A stretch of DNA of 64,000 nucleotides from Leptolyngbya sp. BL0902 (GCF_016403105.1 NZ_CP046155.1:1798001-1862000); one strand, 5' to 3'. Shown: positions 35,658 to 45,426, counted from the stretch's first letter. Numbers and translations are program-made. The notes: generated by a model not told the origin, from the sequence alone.

Positions 35658-36482
35658 ATGGTGCTTCAGAATCTCTTTGAGAGGACGTATATTATCAACC
35701 TCCCAGAGCGAGCCGACCGACGCCAAGAGATTCAAGCAGAGCTCAAAACCATTGGGTCTGACTTAGCACCGGGAAAAGTAGAGTTCTTTGAAGCGATAAA
35801 GCCCACCGACTATGGGGCTTTTCCTCGCCGTGAGGTACTAGGCTGTCTTCTCAGCCATTTACACATTCTCAAAATAGCCAAAGCCGAGAACTTAGAGAAC
35901 GTCTTGATTATTGAAGATGATCTAGCAATTTCTAAGCGCATCCAAAGAGTAGCCCAGTATCTACCTGATTTCCTGCAAAGTACAGACTGGGATATTCTCT
36001 TTCTTGGCTTTTTGCCACGGTATGGCCTTCAATTTAAAGACTATTACCAAGAGCCCGTCGAGCAAGAAATCAACCAATATACCGCCAGATCTTTTTCTGC
36101 CAAAATCACTAATAAGCCCCTGCGAGGCACGCACTTTTATGCTGTCAATCGAAAGATATACACTCCTCTCATCCACTATCTAGAGGAGTTGCTGAACCAG
36201 CGATTCAAGGAAGCCTCGGCGGTTTCTATCCAATCTTTCGATAATCTAGATGGAGCCTATCTAGATACAGCCTATTTCCTCTTTAATCAGGCCCATAAAA
36301 ATACTCGAATATTCATTGTTTGCCCACCTCTAGGGTGGCAGCGCAGCAGTCGAAGCGATATCAATCCTTCCAGACTTGATCGCCTAGAAGGTCTATCATT
36401 TTTGCTGACTATCTATCGCGGCATTAAATCTTTTGTTAAGAAAAACATGGAGTCTGTTCACCCTTTTTTCTTTTCAAGATAG
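35658..36482 (+). CDS. glycosyltransferase family 25 (LPS-type)
   Basis: The 274-residue product starts RTYIINLPERADRRQEIQ, the N-terminal strand and DR-motif of GT25, with GCLLSHLHILKIAKAENL and LIIEDDLAISKRI (the D-x-D region). GT25 enzymes add galactose or glucose to lipooligosaccharide. The acceptor is unknown. Codon and base use are AT-richer than the genes on either side, suggesting later acquisition. It may work with the sugar transferase upstream. Confidence 0.85.
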   Translation: MVLQNLFERTYIINLPERADRRQEIQAELKTIGSDLAPGKVEFFEAIKPTDYGAFPRREVLGCLLSHLHILKIAKAENLENVLIIEDDLAISKRIQRVAQYLPDFLQSTDWDILFLGFLPRYGLQFKDYYQEPVEQEINQYTARSFSAKITNKPLRGTHFYAVNRKIYTPLIHYLEELLNQRFKEASAVSIQSFDNLDGAYLDTAYFLFNQAHKNTRIFIVCPPLGWQRSSRSDINPSRLDRLEGLSFLLTIYRGIKSFVKKNMESVHPFFFSR

Positions 36483-36587
36483 GCAAAGATTAGGGTTCTT
36501 TCTGCGGCTGTCCTTTGCGCCATTGGCCGCATCGGCAGCTGCGCCGTTTCCCCAGGGTTGTGCCGGACGTCTAGGCCCAAAAGAGTA

Positions 36588-36638
36588 AGGCACCATGACC
36601 TGAAAAGTAATGCAGCTTTTCTTCAGGCCATGGTGCCT
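36588..36638. terminator. bidirectional terminator between GT25 and ahcY
   Basis: AGGCACCATG (36588-36597) pairs with CATGGTGCCT (36629-36638), and CCTGAA (36599-36604) with TTCAGG (36622-36627), each arm with one bulge. It lies between two convergent genes about 105 bases after the GT25 stop. Confidence 0.7.
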
Positions 36639-36679
36639 CAGCGTCCTAGAACGACCTAGGGCTGAACCACAGAGGTGGC

Positions 36680-37987
<1,308 letters not shown>

Positions 37988-38035
37988 TCAGGTGGGAACT
38001 GGGTCTTGAACCCAATCTACGTTGAACCGCCTAGC

Positions 38036-38145
38036 CTTGGCCCTCACCCTAAATCCCTCTCCCCAAGGGAGAGGGACTTTGAAGGACAACTCCGATTCCC
38101 CTCTCTTTCCTGGGAGAGGGGCTGGGGGTGAGGGCCACGCTAAGG
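38036..38145. repeat. imperfect palindromic dispersed-repeat element
   Basis: GGCCCTCACCC (38039-38049) pairs with GGGTGAGGGCC (38126-38136); between them, CCCTCTCCC (38055-38063) followed by GGGAGAGGG, and CCCTCTC then GGGAGAGGG further on, make nested stems. CCCTCACCCTAAATCCCTCT-type units are common dispersed repeats in bacteria, possibly MITE-like. It carries no protein. Confidence 0.7.
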
Positions 38146-38220
38146 TTCATGGCAGACAGGTTAAAAACCGTCCGTGTGCCCTGGGGGTTTTGGGGTCAGC
38201 CTTCTTAGCTTAACGGAAAT

Positions 38221-39006
38221 TTACCCAGGGTATTGCCCCGACCGTACCTCCTCACAGAACTGCTGGGCGGCATCGATGGCTTGCTGGCGGAGGTTGGCGT
38301 AGGCTTTGGCAAAGGGCGGCTGCCAGGGCGACAGGCCCAGTACGTCTGCCGTTACCAGCACCTGCCCGGTGCAGTGGGGGCCAGCGCCAATGCCAATGGT
38401 GGGAATGGTGAGGGTGTCGCTGATGCGTTGGGCCAGGTCGGCGGGGATGTGTTCCAGTACCAGGGCGAAGGCTCCGGCTTGTTCTAAGTCCTGGGCTTCG
38501 GTGAGGATGCGGTCGGCTTCGGCCTCGGTTTTGCCCTGTTTGCGAAAGCCGCCAAACTGGTTCACCGACTGCGGCGTCAGACCCACATGGCCCATCACCG
38601 GAATGCCCCACTGCACCAAGTTTTGCACTCGCTCGATCACCGCTGGATGGCCCCCCTCTAGCTTGACGGCCTGGGCGGCGGACTCTTTTAAAATGCGACC
38701 CGCCGAACGAATGGTCTCTTCCACGCTGGGCTGGTAGCTGAGGAAGGGTAAGTCCACCACTAGGAGCGCTCGTTCTACCCCGCGCCGTGCGGCCTTGGCG
38801 CAGATCAGCATATCCTCTAGGGTGAGCGGCAGCGTGGTGTCATAGCCCAGGGCCACCATGGCGAGGGAATCCCCCACCAGGATGATGTCCGCCCCAGCCT
38901 GGTCGGCAATGTGGCCCGACATCACATCCCAGGCCGTCAGCACCACCAAGGGCGAGGCTCCCTGCCGCTGCTTCCAGGTCGCCACTTGCGAAACACTCAC
39001 TGCCAT
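38221..39006 (-). CDS. panB: 3-methyl-2-oxobutanoate hydroxymethyltransferase
   Basis: The 261-residue enzyme has [52 protein letters not shown] and [14 protein letters not shown]. It adds a one-carbon unit from methylene-tetrahydrofolate to alpha-ketoisovalerate for pantothenate and CoA. It is a single gene. Confidence 0.96.
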   Translation of the reverse strand: MAVSVSQVATWKQRQGASPLVVLTAWDVMSGHIADQAGADIILVGDSLAMVALGYDTTLPLTLEDMLICAKAARRGVERALLVVDLPFLSYQPSVEETIRSAGRILKESAAQAVKLEGGHPAVIERVQNLVQWGIPVMGHVGLTPQSVNQFGGFRKQGKTEAEADRILTEAQDLEQAGAFALVLEHIPADLAQRISDTLTIPTIGIGAGPHCTGQVLVTADVLGLSPWQPPFAKAYANLRQQAIDAAQQFCEEVRSGQYPG

Positions 39007-39222
39007 CGTTGCCGCCTCAGAATTTCTATGCCATCGTTCGCTACCCCCAAATTATCCCTGTCCACGGGGTCGAATTTCGCGGTATTCGCGGTATTCCCCA
39101 GACCGTTGCCCGGTGCCCCCCCATTGCAACCGCAAGGTATTGACAGATAGGCCACCCAGGGCCGAAAGGGAACAGGGTAAACTAGAGGATGGGACTTAAT
39201 GGCCTTGAAGGGGTTGGCCTTT

Positions 39223-39516
39223 ATGAAAACTCTGGAGGAAATTCAGCAGTGGCTTATACACAATAAGCCCTTGTTACAAGAACGTTACAGCGTTCGAGAA
39301 TTAGGTATTTTCGGCTCCTATGTCAGACAGGAGCAGACGGAATCTAGCGATGTTGACCTATTGGTTGAGTTTTCGGAGACACCGAGCTTATTAAAATTTG
39401 TTAATTTGGAAAACTACCTTAGCGATAACCTGGGAGTCAAAGTTGATCTGGTGCATAAGACAGGTTTAAAGCCGCGCCTTGGAGAGCATATTTTGGCAGA
39501 GGTTATTTATCTGTGA
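39223..39516 (+). CDS. mntA: MNT nucleotidyltransferase (MntA antitoxin)
   Basis: The 97-residue product has an N-terminal helix and the minimal nucleotidyltransferase core GIFGSYVRQEQTESSDVDLL with the GS and D-x-D that bind metal and ATP, followed by NYLSDNLGVKVDLVH. In HEPN/MNT systems MntA transfers AMP to the toxin's Tyr to silence it. The ATG at 39223 is chosen over 39199. Its last bases overlap the GTG of the HEPN gene (GTGA), a typical toxin-antitoxin layout. Confidence 0.85.
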   Translation: MKTLEEIQQWLIHNKPLLQERYSVRELGIFGSYVRQEQTESSDVDLLVEFSETPSLLKFVNLENYLSDNLGVKVDLVHKTGLKPRLGEHILAEVIYL

Positions 39517-39700
39517 CCAGGCGGCAAATTCAGGACTATTTGCAAGACATTTTGGATGCTGTCGCGGCGGTTGAACAATTTACAACGGGCATTGATTTCG
39601 ACACTTTCTCGCAAAACTTGGAAAAGGTATAGTTGATTGACTTTAGACTGGGACGTTTTTAAGCTATTTATAAGCGGAGTGATGGTTGAACGAAGAAACG

Positions 39701-40009
39701 ATGCCTTACAGTCTGGATTTAAGGAAGCGCGTGATCGACTTTGTAGAAGGAGGTGGCAGCATCTCGAAGGCGGCGAAAACCTATCAAGTCGGTCGTGCGA
39801 CAATCTATCGCTGGTTAAATCGAGTCGACTTGGCCCCGACCAAGGTAACCCGACGCCAACGTAAACTCGATTGGGACGCTCTTCGCAAAGATGTGGAGCA
39901 GAATCCAGAAGCCACGTTGAAGGAACGGGCTCAGAAATTTGGGGTGAGCATTAGTGCGCTCTCTAAGGTCTTCAAGAAAATGAAAATCACCCGAAAAAAA
40001 AAGAACTAA
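39701..40009 (+). CDS. IS630 transposase, N-terminal part (orfA)
   Basis: The 102-residue product begins MPYSLDLRKRVIDFVEGG, the usual IS630 N-terminus, with two helix-turn-helix motifs for end binding (SISKAAKTYQVGRATIYR and FGVSISALSKVFKK). It ends at TAA just after the A-run at 39994-40002. The ATG at 39701 is preferred to a TTG at 39686. A -1 frameshift at A_AAA_AAG would join it to orfB. Confidence 0.9.
   Translation: MPYSLDLRKRVIDFVEGGGSISKAAKTYQVGRATIYRWLNRVDLAPTKVTRRQRKLDWDALRKDVEQNPEATLKERAQKFGVSISALSKVFKKMKITRKKKN
39997..40003 (+). promoter_or_regulatory. candidate -1 frameshift heptamer A_AAA_AAG
   Basis: In the orfA frame the codons are AAA-AAA-AAG-AAC-TAA, so the heptamer AAAAAAG sits with the A_AAA_AAG phasing of known -1 slippery sites. 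Slipping back one base reads [14 protein letters not shown] and into orfB without stop. Confidence 0.7.
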
Positions 40010-40038
40010 GGTATCGAGAGCGAAATGCAGAAGAACGC

Positions 40039-40548
40039 ATGAAATACTATCGAACCCTGAGAGCATTGATTCAGGTGTATGGCGTCAAAAGCCTGGTCTA
40101 TATTGATGAGTGTGGGTTTGAGGAAGGCGTGGCTTGTCTGTACGCTTGGTCGAAACGGGGAAAGAAAATCTATGGAGAGCGCCAGGGCAAGCGAGGGAAG
40201 AAGGAGAATCTGATTGCGGCCCGGAGGAAAGGCAGAAAAGACTTGATTGCCCCAATGTTGTTTACCGGAAGCTTAGATGCTGAAGGATTTGAGGGATGGT
40301 TTAGTCTGTTTTTGTTGACGAACGTCACGACCCCCTCAGTTTTTATTCTAGATAATGCTCCCATCCATCGAAAGACGAAGATTAAAGAACTAGCAGAAGA
40401 GGCGGGGCATCAGATTTTATTTTTACCGAAGTACTCTCCCGACCTAAATGATATCGAGCATGACTTTAGTGCCTTAAAGAGAGCCAGAATGTATGCGAAA
40501 CCCGGCACTTCTCTGGATGACATTATTCGAGACTATTGTGCTTCCTGA
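40039..40548 (+). CDS. IS630 transposase, DDE catalytic part (orfB)
   Basis: The 169-residue frame carries the DDE acids: Asp in [10 protein letters not shown], Asp in [12 protein letters not shown] and Glu in [13 protein letters not shown]. It lies in the -1 frame of orfA and is open upstream to the slippery site, so the ATG at 40039 is probably not its true start. The fused protein of about 280 residues has normal IS630 length. Confidence 0.9.
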   Translation: MKYYRTLRALIQVYGVKSLVYIDECGFEEGVACLYAWSKRGKKIYGERQGKRGKKENLIAARRKGRKDLIAPMLFTGSLDAEGFEGWFSLFLLTNVTTPSVFILDNAPIHRKTKIKELAEEAGHQILFLPKYSPDLNDIEHDFSALKRARMYAKPGTSLDDIIRDYCAS

Positions 40549-40919
40549 TGTCTCATTACTAATTCCATCAACTATATTTGCGGTTTCACGAGCTATCGAA
40601 ATTATGGGTGAGGCCGTAAAGCGCATTCCCGATTCGGTGAGAAGCCAGTATCCTGATGTTCCCTGGCGGGACATTGCTGGAATGCGGGATAAATTGATTC
40701 ATGATTATTTCAATACGGATGTAGAAATTATCTGGAAGGCGGTTCAGGAGGACGTTCCTCAGTTGAAAACTATGATTTCTAGAGTGATCGTTGACTTAAC
40801 AGAGAAAAAATAATTAAGCGCCACGGCATACCCTGAGACATCTGCTTAAGCCAAGACCTCGTATTATCTAAACACCGATTACCTAAACATCGACATCGCC
40901 CCCCTGATTCTGGTTGCCC

Positions 40920-42209
40920 ATGACCTCTGTGCCACCCAACCCTGCCCCCCTCGGTGGAAACAGCCCTGACCGATCCACCGCCTCCATTCCGCCATCGGTC
41001 GCGCCTACCCCAACGCCTCCCGCGACATCTCCTCCAGCCGTGCCTGCCAATGCTCCTAGCCTAGGGGAGGAGCCGATGCCTGTGAGCGACCTATCGCCTG
41101 CGTTAGCCAGCCCCCTCGCCACCGCTAATGCTGTGACCTTGGTGGCGGTGGGGGTGATTGTGATGGGGCTGATTGTCGATAGCGTTTGGTTGATTTTGGC
41201 GGGTTCTCTGGTGGCCACGGTGGTCTCCCTGCGATTGATGTGGCCCGTCTTTGCCGAAATTTTGGCAGAGCTTTCCCCCCGGCAACAGTCCCTCGTGGTG
41301 TCTATTCCCAGTGCTTTTATCGGCCTGTTTGGGCTGATGCAGATTACCGGAATTAACCGCGCCATCCTCACCTGGGGGCTGACGTTGCGGTGGGATGTGC
41401 TGGGGGCGCTGGGGGATTTTTTGGGAGCGGTGGGCCAGATTTTCATTGCCTTTTTGGCCCTGTTTGTGGCGTGGCGACAGTACGTCATCTCCCGCGACTT
41501 GACGGTGCAGCAAAACCTGATTACCCAGCAGCAAACCATCGACGCCTACTTCCAGGGCATTTCCGACCTGGTGCTCGACGATGAAGGCTTGCTAGAGGAC
41601 TGGCCCCAGGAGCGCATCATTGCCGAGGCCCGCACCGCCGCCATTCTCAGCAGCGTGGATGCTGGGGGCAAAGCTAAGGTGATTCGCTTCCTGTCTCGCT
41701 CCCGCCTGCTTACCCCCCTCAAACGGGATGCCCGCCTGGGACGGGCTATCCTCGACGGGCGGGGCGGCTACGAAGAAGATCGGCCCCAGGGCACCCGCGT
41801 CATCGACCTCGGGGCGATGCTGGCCATGGCCGACTTGCACAGCACCGACCTGCGCTGGGCCGACCTCAGTGAAGCCAACCTAATCCGCGCCAACCTGCAA
41901 CGGTGCGACCTGGTGAAAACCAACTTTTCCCGCGCCATCCTCTGCGATGCCGACCTCTCCGGGGCCGACCTGATGGGCACTCTGTTGTTCTACGGCAACG
42001 CCAAAACCGCCACCCCCCGCACCCGCACAGGCACCCCCGATTACATCACTGGAGCCAACACCGGGGCCGTGATCGAAGGCATCAACCTCACCAACGTCGA
42101 ACGCCTTTCGGAGGAACAGCGCTGGTATTGCTGCGCCTGGGGTGGTTCCCTCACCCGTGCCACCGTGCCGGGGGGCTGCGGCGATATTCCCAACCTGCTG
42201 GGCCGCTAG
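40920..42209 (+). CDS. membrane-anchored pentapeptide repeat protein
   Basis: The 429-residue protein starts with a Pro-rich tail, then about four hydrophobic segments (VTLVAVGVIVMGLIVDSVWL, LAGSLVATVVSLRLMWPVF, IPSAFIGLFGLMQITG, FLGAVGQIFIAFLALFVAW). A helical section follows (QQNLITQQQTIDAYFQGIS), then short pentapeptides (ADLHSTDLRWADLSEANL, IRANLQRCDLV, DLSGADLMG). The Cys-rich C-terminus (WYCCAWGG) is unusual. Relatives are found in cyanobacteria without a known role. The ATG at 40920 is chosen. Confidence 0.85.
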   Translation: MTSVPPNPAPLGGNSPDRSTASIPPSVAPTPTPPATSPPAVPANAPSLGEEPMPVSDLSPALASPLATANAVTLVAVGVIVMGLIVDSVWLILAGSLVATVVSLRLMWPVFAEILAELSPRQQSLVVSIPSAFIGLFGLMQITGINRAILTWGLTLRWDVLGALGDFLGAVGQIFIAFLALFVAWRQYVISRDLTVQQNLITQQQTIDAYFQGISDLVLDDEGLLEDWPQERIIAEARTAAILSSVDAGGKAKVIRFLSRSRLLTPLKRDARLGRAILDGRGGYEEDRPQGTRVIDLGAMLAMADLHSTDLRWADLSEANLIRANLQRCDLVKTNFSRAILCDADLSGADLMGTLLFYGNAKTATPRTRTGTPDYITGANTGAVIEGINLTNVERLSEEQRWYCCAWGGSLTRATVPGGCGDIPNLLGR

Positions 42210-42226
42210 GCCGCCATCAACTCCCC

Positions 42227-42253
42227 AAAAAAAAGACCCAGCCAAGCCGGGTC
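42227..42253 (-). terminator. rho-independent terminator of the small membrane protein gene
   Basis: On the minus strand GACCCGGCTTGGCTGGGTC folds into a stem and is followed by eight T's (A's at 42227-42234). It lies about 100 bases past the stop of the gene at 42351. Confidence 0.88.
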
Positions 42254-42350
42254 GAGAGTTCACTGTGGGGAAACCATCCCTAGAGAGAGGAGAACAAAGA
42301 TTTAGAGTGTACCGACAGTACAGGCTCCTAACGCCAGTCCTGAGAGCGTC

Positions 42351-42584
42351 CTAAACTTGGCCAAGGGTGTTGCTGGTGAAGGCATCGCCGGAGTAGGCCG
42401 GGACGCGGTCGGTGAAATCGGTGGCTTGTCCGGTCACGCTTTGGGCCAGTTGGTCAAAGGATGCGGAGTTCCAGTTGCGCTCGTGGATGGGCTTGCTTTG
42501 CTCACCCCGGAAATAGGCTTGGCTACCAATCAGAGCCACGGCAACCCAGCCAACCACAAACAGAGCAATCAGAATGGCAAACAT
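42351..42584 (-). CDS. small single-pass membrane protein, cyanobacterial (Psb35-like?)
   Basis: The 77-residue product has one N-terminal helix (MFAILIALFVVGWVAVALIG), then SQAYFRGEQSKPIHERNWNS and a polar tail with VPAYSGDAF. A very strong ribosome site (AGGAGG) precedes the ATG, and a strong terminator follows, suggesting high expression. The form fits small thylakoid proteins; I suspect the Psb35 (Ssl2148) family, which protects CP47 modules, but cannot verify it. Confidence 0.75.
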   Translation of the reverse strand: MFAILIALFVVGWVAVALIGSQAYFRGEQSKPIHERNWNSASFDQLAQSVTGQATDFTDRVPAYSGDAFTSNTLGQV

Positions 42585-42941
42585 GGAAGACCTCCTAAAA
42601 GGCTAACGTTCTTGGGCAAAGGCACCGCCAAGAACCTGAAGTTAACGGAAGAAAAGGTGCATTTGCCTTGTATGTGTATCAATGTAACAAAAAAGAAACG
42701 ATATGTAAAGATAGATTGCCATTTTATTAATGTAGTGATATTACGATTTTGGGTGAGGAGAGCCGAACCTCAGCGCAGCCGAACCCCAAGCCAGTTCCCT
42801 AGGGATTGGTCTGTCATCAGCATGGTTATCAGCGTTGACATTGCATCTGGCGAACAACGGGCGCACTCCTCCCTGCCCTCGCCCTAGCAATACCGCTAAG
42901 GTGAAAGCAGAGGGGCAATTGTTTGAGCCTCAGATGTTCTA
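42585..42941. promoter_or_regulatory. AT-rich region upstream of the small membrane protein
   Basis: About 355 bases with no gene. The portion 42640-42750 is much more AT-rich than elsewhere and is the likely promoter and leader of the gene ending at 42351 (minus strand). A second minus-strand gene ends at 42942. No clear operator is seen. Confidence 0.45.
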
Positions 42942-43463
42942 TTACTGGTTAAGCAGTTGGACGGCTTCCTTCCAACTCCGGGGCTTGATCGAAAATGCGG
43001 CTTTTACCGCTCCCAGCGTTGCATAGCGAGCCTTGAGGCTGGCCTCTGTCCAAGGGTGCGCGGCCTTATCGACAGTCTCAGCCCCAGCAGCCTGCGTAAG
43101 GTGATCAAGCTGTTGTTGGGCCGTCAACTCACGAACTTGGCGCTCTAGCTGAGCGACCCGCAACTCATCGAGGTGTTGCAGTTTGGTTTCAGCAGCCACG
43201 TAGGCTTCATAATGTCCCTGGGCAAGGGCTTGCTGCCGTTCAGCCCTAAGCGCATTAAGGATAGGCTGTAGGTCTGCCCCTGAGTCTGTTGTTGCCTCCA
43301 GTTGCGGTATGGATGGAGACTCATAGGCGTCTGTAAGCGCTTCTAGGGCGGTCGTGAGCATTTCCTCTTGAGCCTGGGCGGCGTGCAATGTTGAAACCCC
43401 GGCAGCGTAGAGGGTTTGCTTTAACTCATCCATATCTTTTTGTCGTTCGCTGCGTCGTCTCAT
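42942..43463 (-). CDS. helical protein of unknown function, second gene of a coiled-coil pair
   Basis: The 173-residue product starts MRRRSERQKDMDELKQTL and is predicted mostly helical with an acidic stretch in the middle. A long helix (LDELRVAQLERQVRELTAQQ) could coil. The C-terminus (ARYATLGAVKAAFSIKPRSW) looks folded, with a W-containing end. No known domain is recognised. Its ATG overlaps the stop of the coiled-coil gene upstream (ATGA), so the two are translated together. Confidence 0.7.
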   Translation of the reverse strand: MRRRSERQKDMDELKQTLYAAGVSTLHAAQAQEEMLTTALEALTDAYESPSIPQLEATTDSGADLQPILNALRAERQQALAQGHYEAYVAAETKLQHLDELRVAQLERQVRELTAQQQLDHLTQAAGAETVDKAAHPWTEASLKARYATLGAVKAAFSIKPRSWKEAVQLLNQ

Positions 43464-44113
43464 TGCTCAATTCCCGTGTAGTCTTGCTCAATTTTCTCTA
43501 GAATTTGCCGCAGTTGTTCAGGGAGTTGTGCCCGTTGCTCGAAGCTAACGTCTTGATAAGCGCGGGCAATTTCGGTCATGTCTTGGTCATACTCAGCTTC
43601 AACCGCATGGATTTTCTGATAGGCTTTTCCGAGTTGTTCGGTTGTGGTTTTAAGGTTTTGCATCGCTGTTTTATAGCGATCCATTAATTGATTGACCTGT
43701 TGTAGGACGCGGTTATGCTGCCTGACAATATTGCCTAGGCGACCACGCATAGAATTGCGGGATTGAATGGCCGTCTTTAACCGCTGCAAAAGCTGCTGAT
43801 TGTGATGGTGTTGTTCCTTAAGTTTTAAGCTGGCTTCCTCAAAGGCTTGCTTCTGCCTTGTTATCTCTTCATCGGCCTGCGTAAGTTGTAGATGGACTTG
43901 CTCAACAGCCTGCTTTTGCCTTTCTATTTCCTCATCGGCCTGGAGCAGTTCATGCTTTTTATTTTTGATTTCCTCGTCGGCCTGGATTAGATCTTTGAAA
44001 AGATCATCAACCTGTTTCCGGCGAGATTCTAACTCTTCTGCCTGCCTAGCCCAGTTATGATATTGAATCTGAGGGGGCTGAGCTTGATTTTTGTTGCGGT
44101 TGAGGTTTTTCAT
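43460..44113 (-). CDS. coiled-coil protein of unknown function
   Basis: The 217-residue product is almost entirely coiled coil. Residues about 40-100 have a threefold repeat built on QADEEIxxxKxxxx (QADEEIKNKKHELL, QADEEIERQKQAVEQ, QADEEITRQKQAFEE), also visible in DNA as recurring CATCGGCCTG units. Later helices continue with QQVNQLMDRYKTAMQNLK and a final IEQDYTGIEQ. No enzyme motif is present. Such proteins may be scaffolds or filament parts. Codon use is AT-richer than flanking housekeeping genes. A TTG six bases earlier (44119) is a weaker start. Confidence 0.7.
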   Translation of the reverse strand: MKNLNRNKNQAQPPQIQYHNWARQAEELESRRKQVDDLFKDLIQADEEIKNKKHELLQADEEIERQKQAVEQVHLQLTQADEEITRQKQAFEEASLKLKEQHHHNQQLLQRLKTAIQSRNSMRGRLGNIVRQHNRVLQQVNQLMDRYKTAMQNLKTTTEQLGKAYQKIHAVEAEYDQDMTEIARAYQDVSFEQRAQLPEQLRQILEKIEQDYTGIEQ

Positions 44114-44270
44114 CGCCAAACTACGAATGTTTTCTTGAAGTCAACAACGACCAACGACCGTAACCAGCGCCACAGGGCTGCAAATCATAATGTTGCTAGC
44201 CTCAAGATGCCCAGCAACTGCAAAGAACAACCCACTCAATTGATCTAGGAGGCTTTCAAACAGCGGATCT

Positions 44271-45263
44271 TTAAGCTGGGATATTGTCTTCCCACTTGCG
44301 GGGGGGGCTGGCGCGGCGAATGTTGCGCCAAATTTGCGTGGCGGCTAGGGTGCCATCGGCTACGGCAATGGAAACTTGGTTGAGGCCCTGCTTGAGGTCG
44401 CCCAGGGCAAAGATGCGTTCGTGGCTGGTTTGGGCCATGGTGTTGGTGACGAGGTTTTCGCCGTCCCATTCCAGTCCCTGGATGTCTTTGAGGTAGTGGT
44501 TGTGGTAAATCGACCCCATGCTGACTAGGCCCGTGGTGGCTTCGACGAGGGTGCCATCAGCCAGCTCTACGCCGCTGAGGTGGTGCTTATGGCCGTGGAA
44601 GCGCACAATGGGCGATTCGTGGAGGGGATAGCCATGCTCTGCCAGTTTTTGCTTCATGGCGTCGCTGACCTCAAACAGGCCGTGGGTGAGCACGGAGATG
44701 TAGGGCGTAAACCAGTTCATCACGAAGGCGGCGTTAATTTGGCCTTCCGATCCAGCAATCAGCACCGCCTTTTGGTCGCGCATGTCGTGGCCATCGCAGA
44801 TCATGCAAACGTGGAGGGTATATCCGGCGAAGTCGTAGACGTTCTGCATGTCATCGAGTTTGGGCAGCACGTCAATCACCCCAGAGGCGGCGATTAGGTA
44901 GCGGGTGCGGAACACAGGATAAGTGCTGTCTTTTTTGCCCACCTTCACTTTTACAGCAAGGGTGTCGCCCTCGTCGGCAACAGCTTCCACAAACCCGCGC
45001 AGGTAGTCGGCTCCCCAGTCTACCGCCTGCTTCATGCCGTGGTTGAGAATGTCGCGACCGGGGGTGGTGGGGTCAAAACCGACGAAATTACGCAATTCCT
45101 GCATCCACACCGAGCGCCCTTTGCCCTTCTCAATCACCAGGCAACTGAGGCCATAGCGGGCCAGATAAATAGCCGCCGACAACCCACCCATGCCACCGCC
45201 CACCACAATGGCGTCATAGACGTGATCGAGGCGGGTCTCAAGGTTTTTGCTGGAAAGTTTCAT
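44271..45263 (-). CDS. thioredoxin-reductase-like flavoprotein with CxxC, atypical NADPH domain
   Basis: The 330-residue product has the FAD loop DAIVVGGGMGGLSAAIYLA, the redox pair in LHVCMICDGHD and the FAD-binding end ERIFALGDLKQGLNQVSIA. The second nucleotide site, where NADPH-using enzymes show G-x-G-x-x-A and HRRxxxR, reads LIAGSEGQINAAFV with no such arginine motif. This fits the cyanobacterial DTR/DDOR side-branches of thioredoxin reductases, some of which use ferredoxin or a second flavin rather than NADPH. The electron donor and partner thioredoxin remain unknown. Confidence 0.82.
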   Translation of the reverse strand: MKLSSKNLETRLDHVYDAIVVGGGMGGLSAAIYLARYGLSCLVIEKGKGRSVWMQELRNFVGFDPTTPGRDILNHGMKQAVDWGADYLRGFVEAVADEGDTLAVKVKVGKKDSTYPVFRTRYLIAASGVIDVLPKLDDMQNVYDFAGYTLHVCMICDGHDMRDQKAVLIAGSEGQINAAFVMNWFTPYISVLTHGLFEVSDAMKQKLAEHGYPLHESPIVRFHGHKHHLSGVELADGTLVEATTGLVSMGSIYHNHYLKDIQGLEWDGENLVTNTMAQTSHERIFALGDLKQGLNQVSIAVADGTLAATQIWRNIRRASPPRKWEDNIPA

Positions 45264-45426
45264 GGCGACTGGCTAAGGAAGGGCGACAAGGTTAGATAGG
45301 CTGCAATGGAACACAAGCCCCCACCTAGGATATCGCACGGCCTTGGGGGATTTCTAGGCCAAATCCTACCCACCCTAGCTCCTCCATCTCGCTGCCGAGG
45401 CTTTTCTCTGGGCTTAGGGCCTCCTA

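Larger units (their letters stand above)
39630..40574 (+). mobile_element. IS630-family insertion sequence, 945 bp
   Basis: The element runs from TAGTTGAT (39630) to ATCAACTA (40574) with imperfect inverted ends of about 25 bases: TAGTTGATTGACTTTAG against TAGTTGATGGAATTAGT. It is flanked by the TA dinucleotide on both sides (39628-39629 and 40575-40576), the target duplication expected for IS630/Tc1-mariner elements. It holds orfA and orfB. Confidence 0.9.
39513..40813 (+). pseudogene. HEPN (DUF86) toxin gene split by an IS element
   Basis: The GTG at 39513 opens RRQIQDYLQDILDAVAAVEQ and reads 39 codons to the IS at 39630, whose first bases TAG stop it. The rest resumes after the IS at 40577: [18 protein letters not shown], then [15 protein letters not shown]. 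Removing the IS and one TA joins GAA-AAG-GTA to TTT-GCG in frame, giving 117 residues, the usual DUF86 length. The toxin active motif R-x4-H-x-Y (RDKLIHDY) lies wholly on the second fragment. The intact protein would be an RNase checked by MntA; here the chain is interrupted. Confidence 0.88.
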
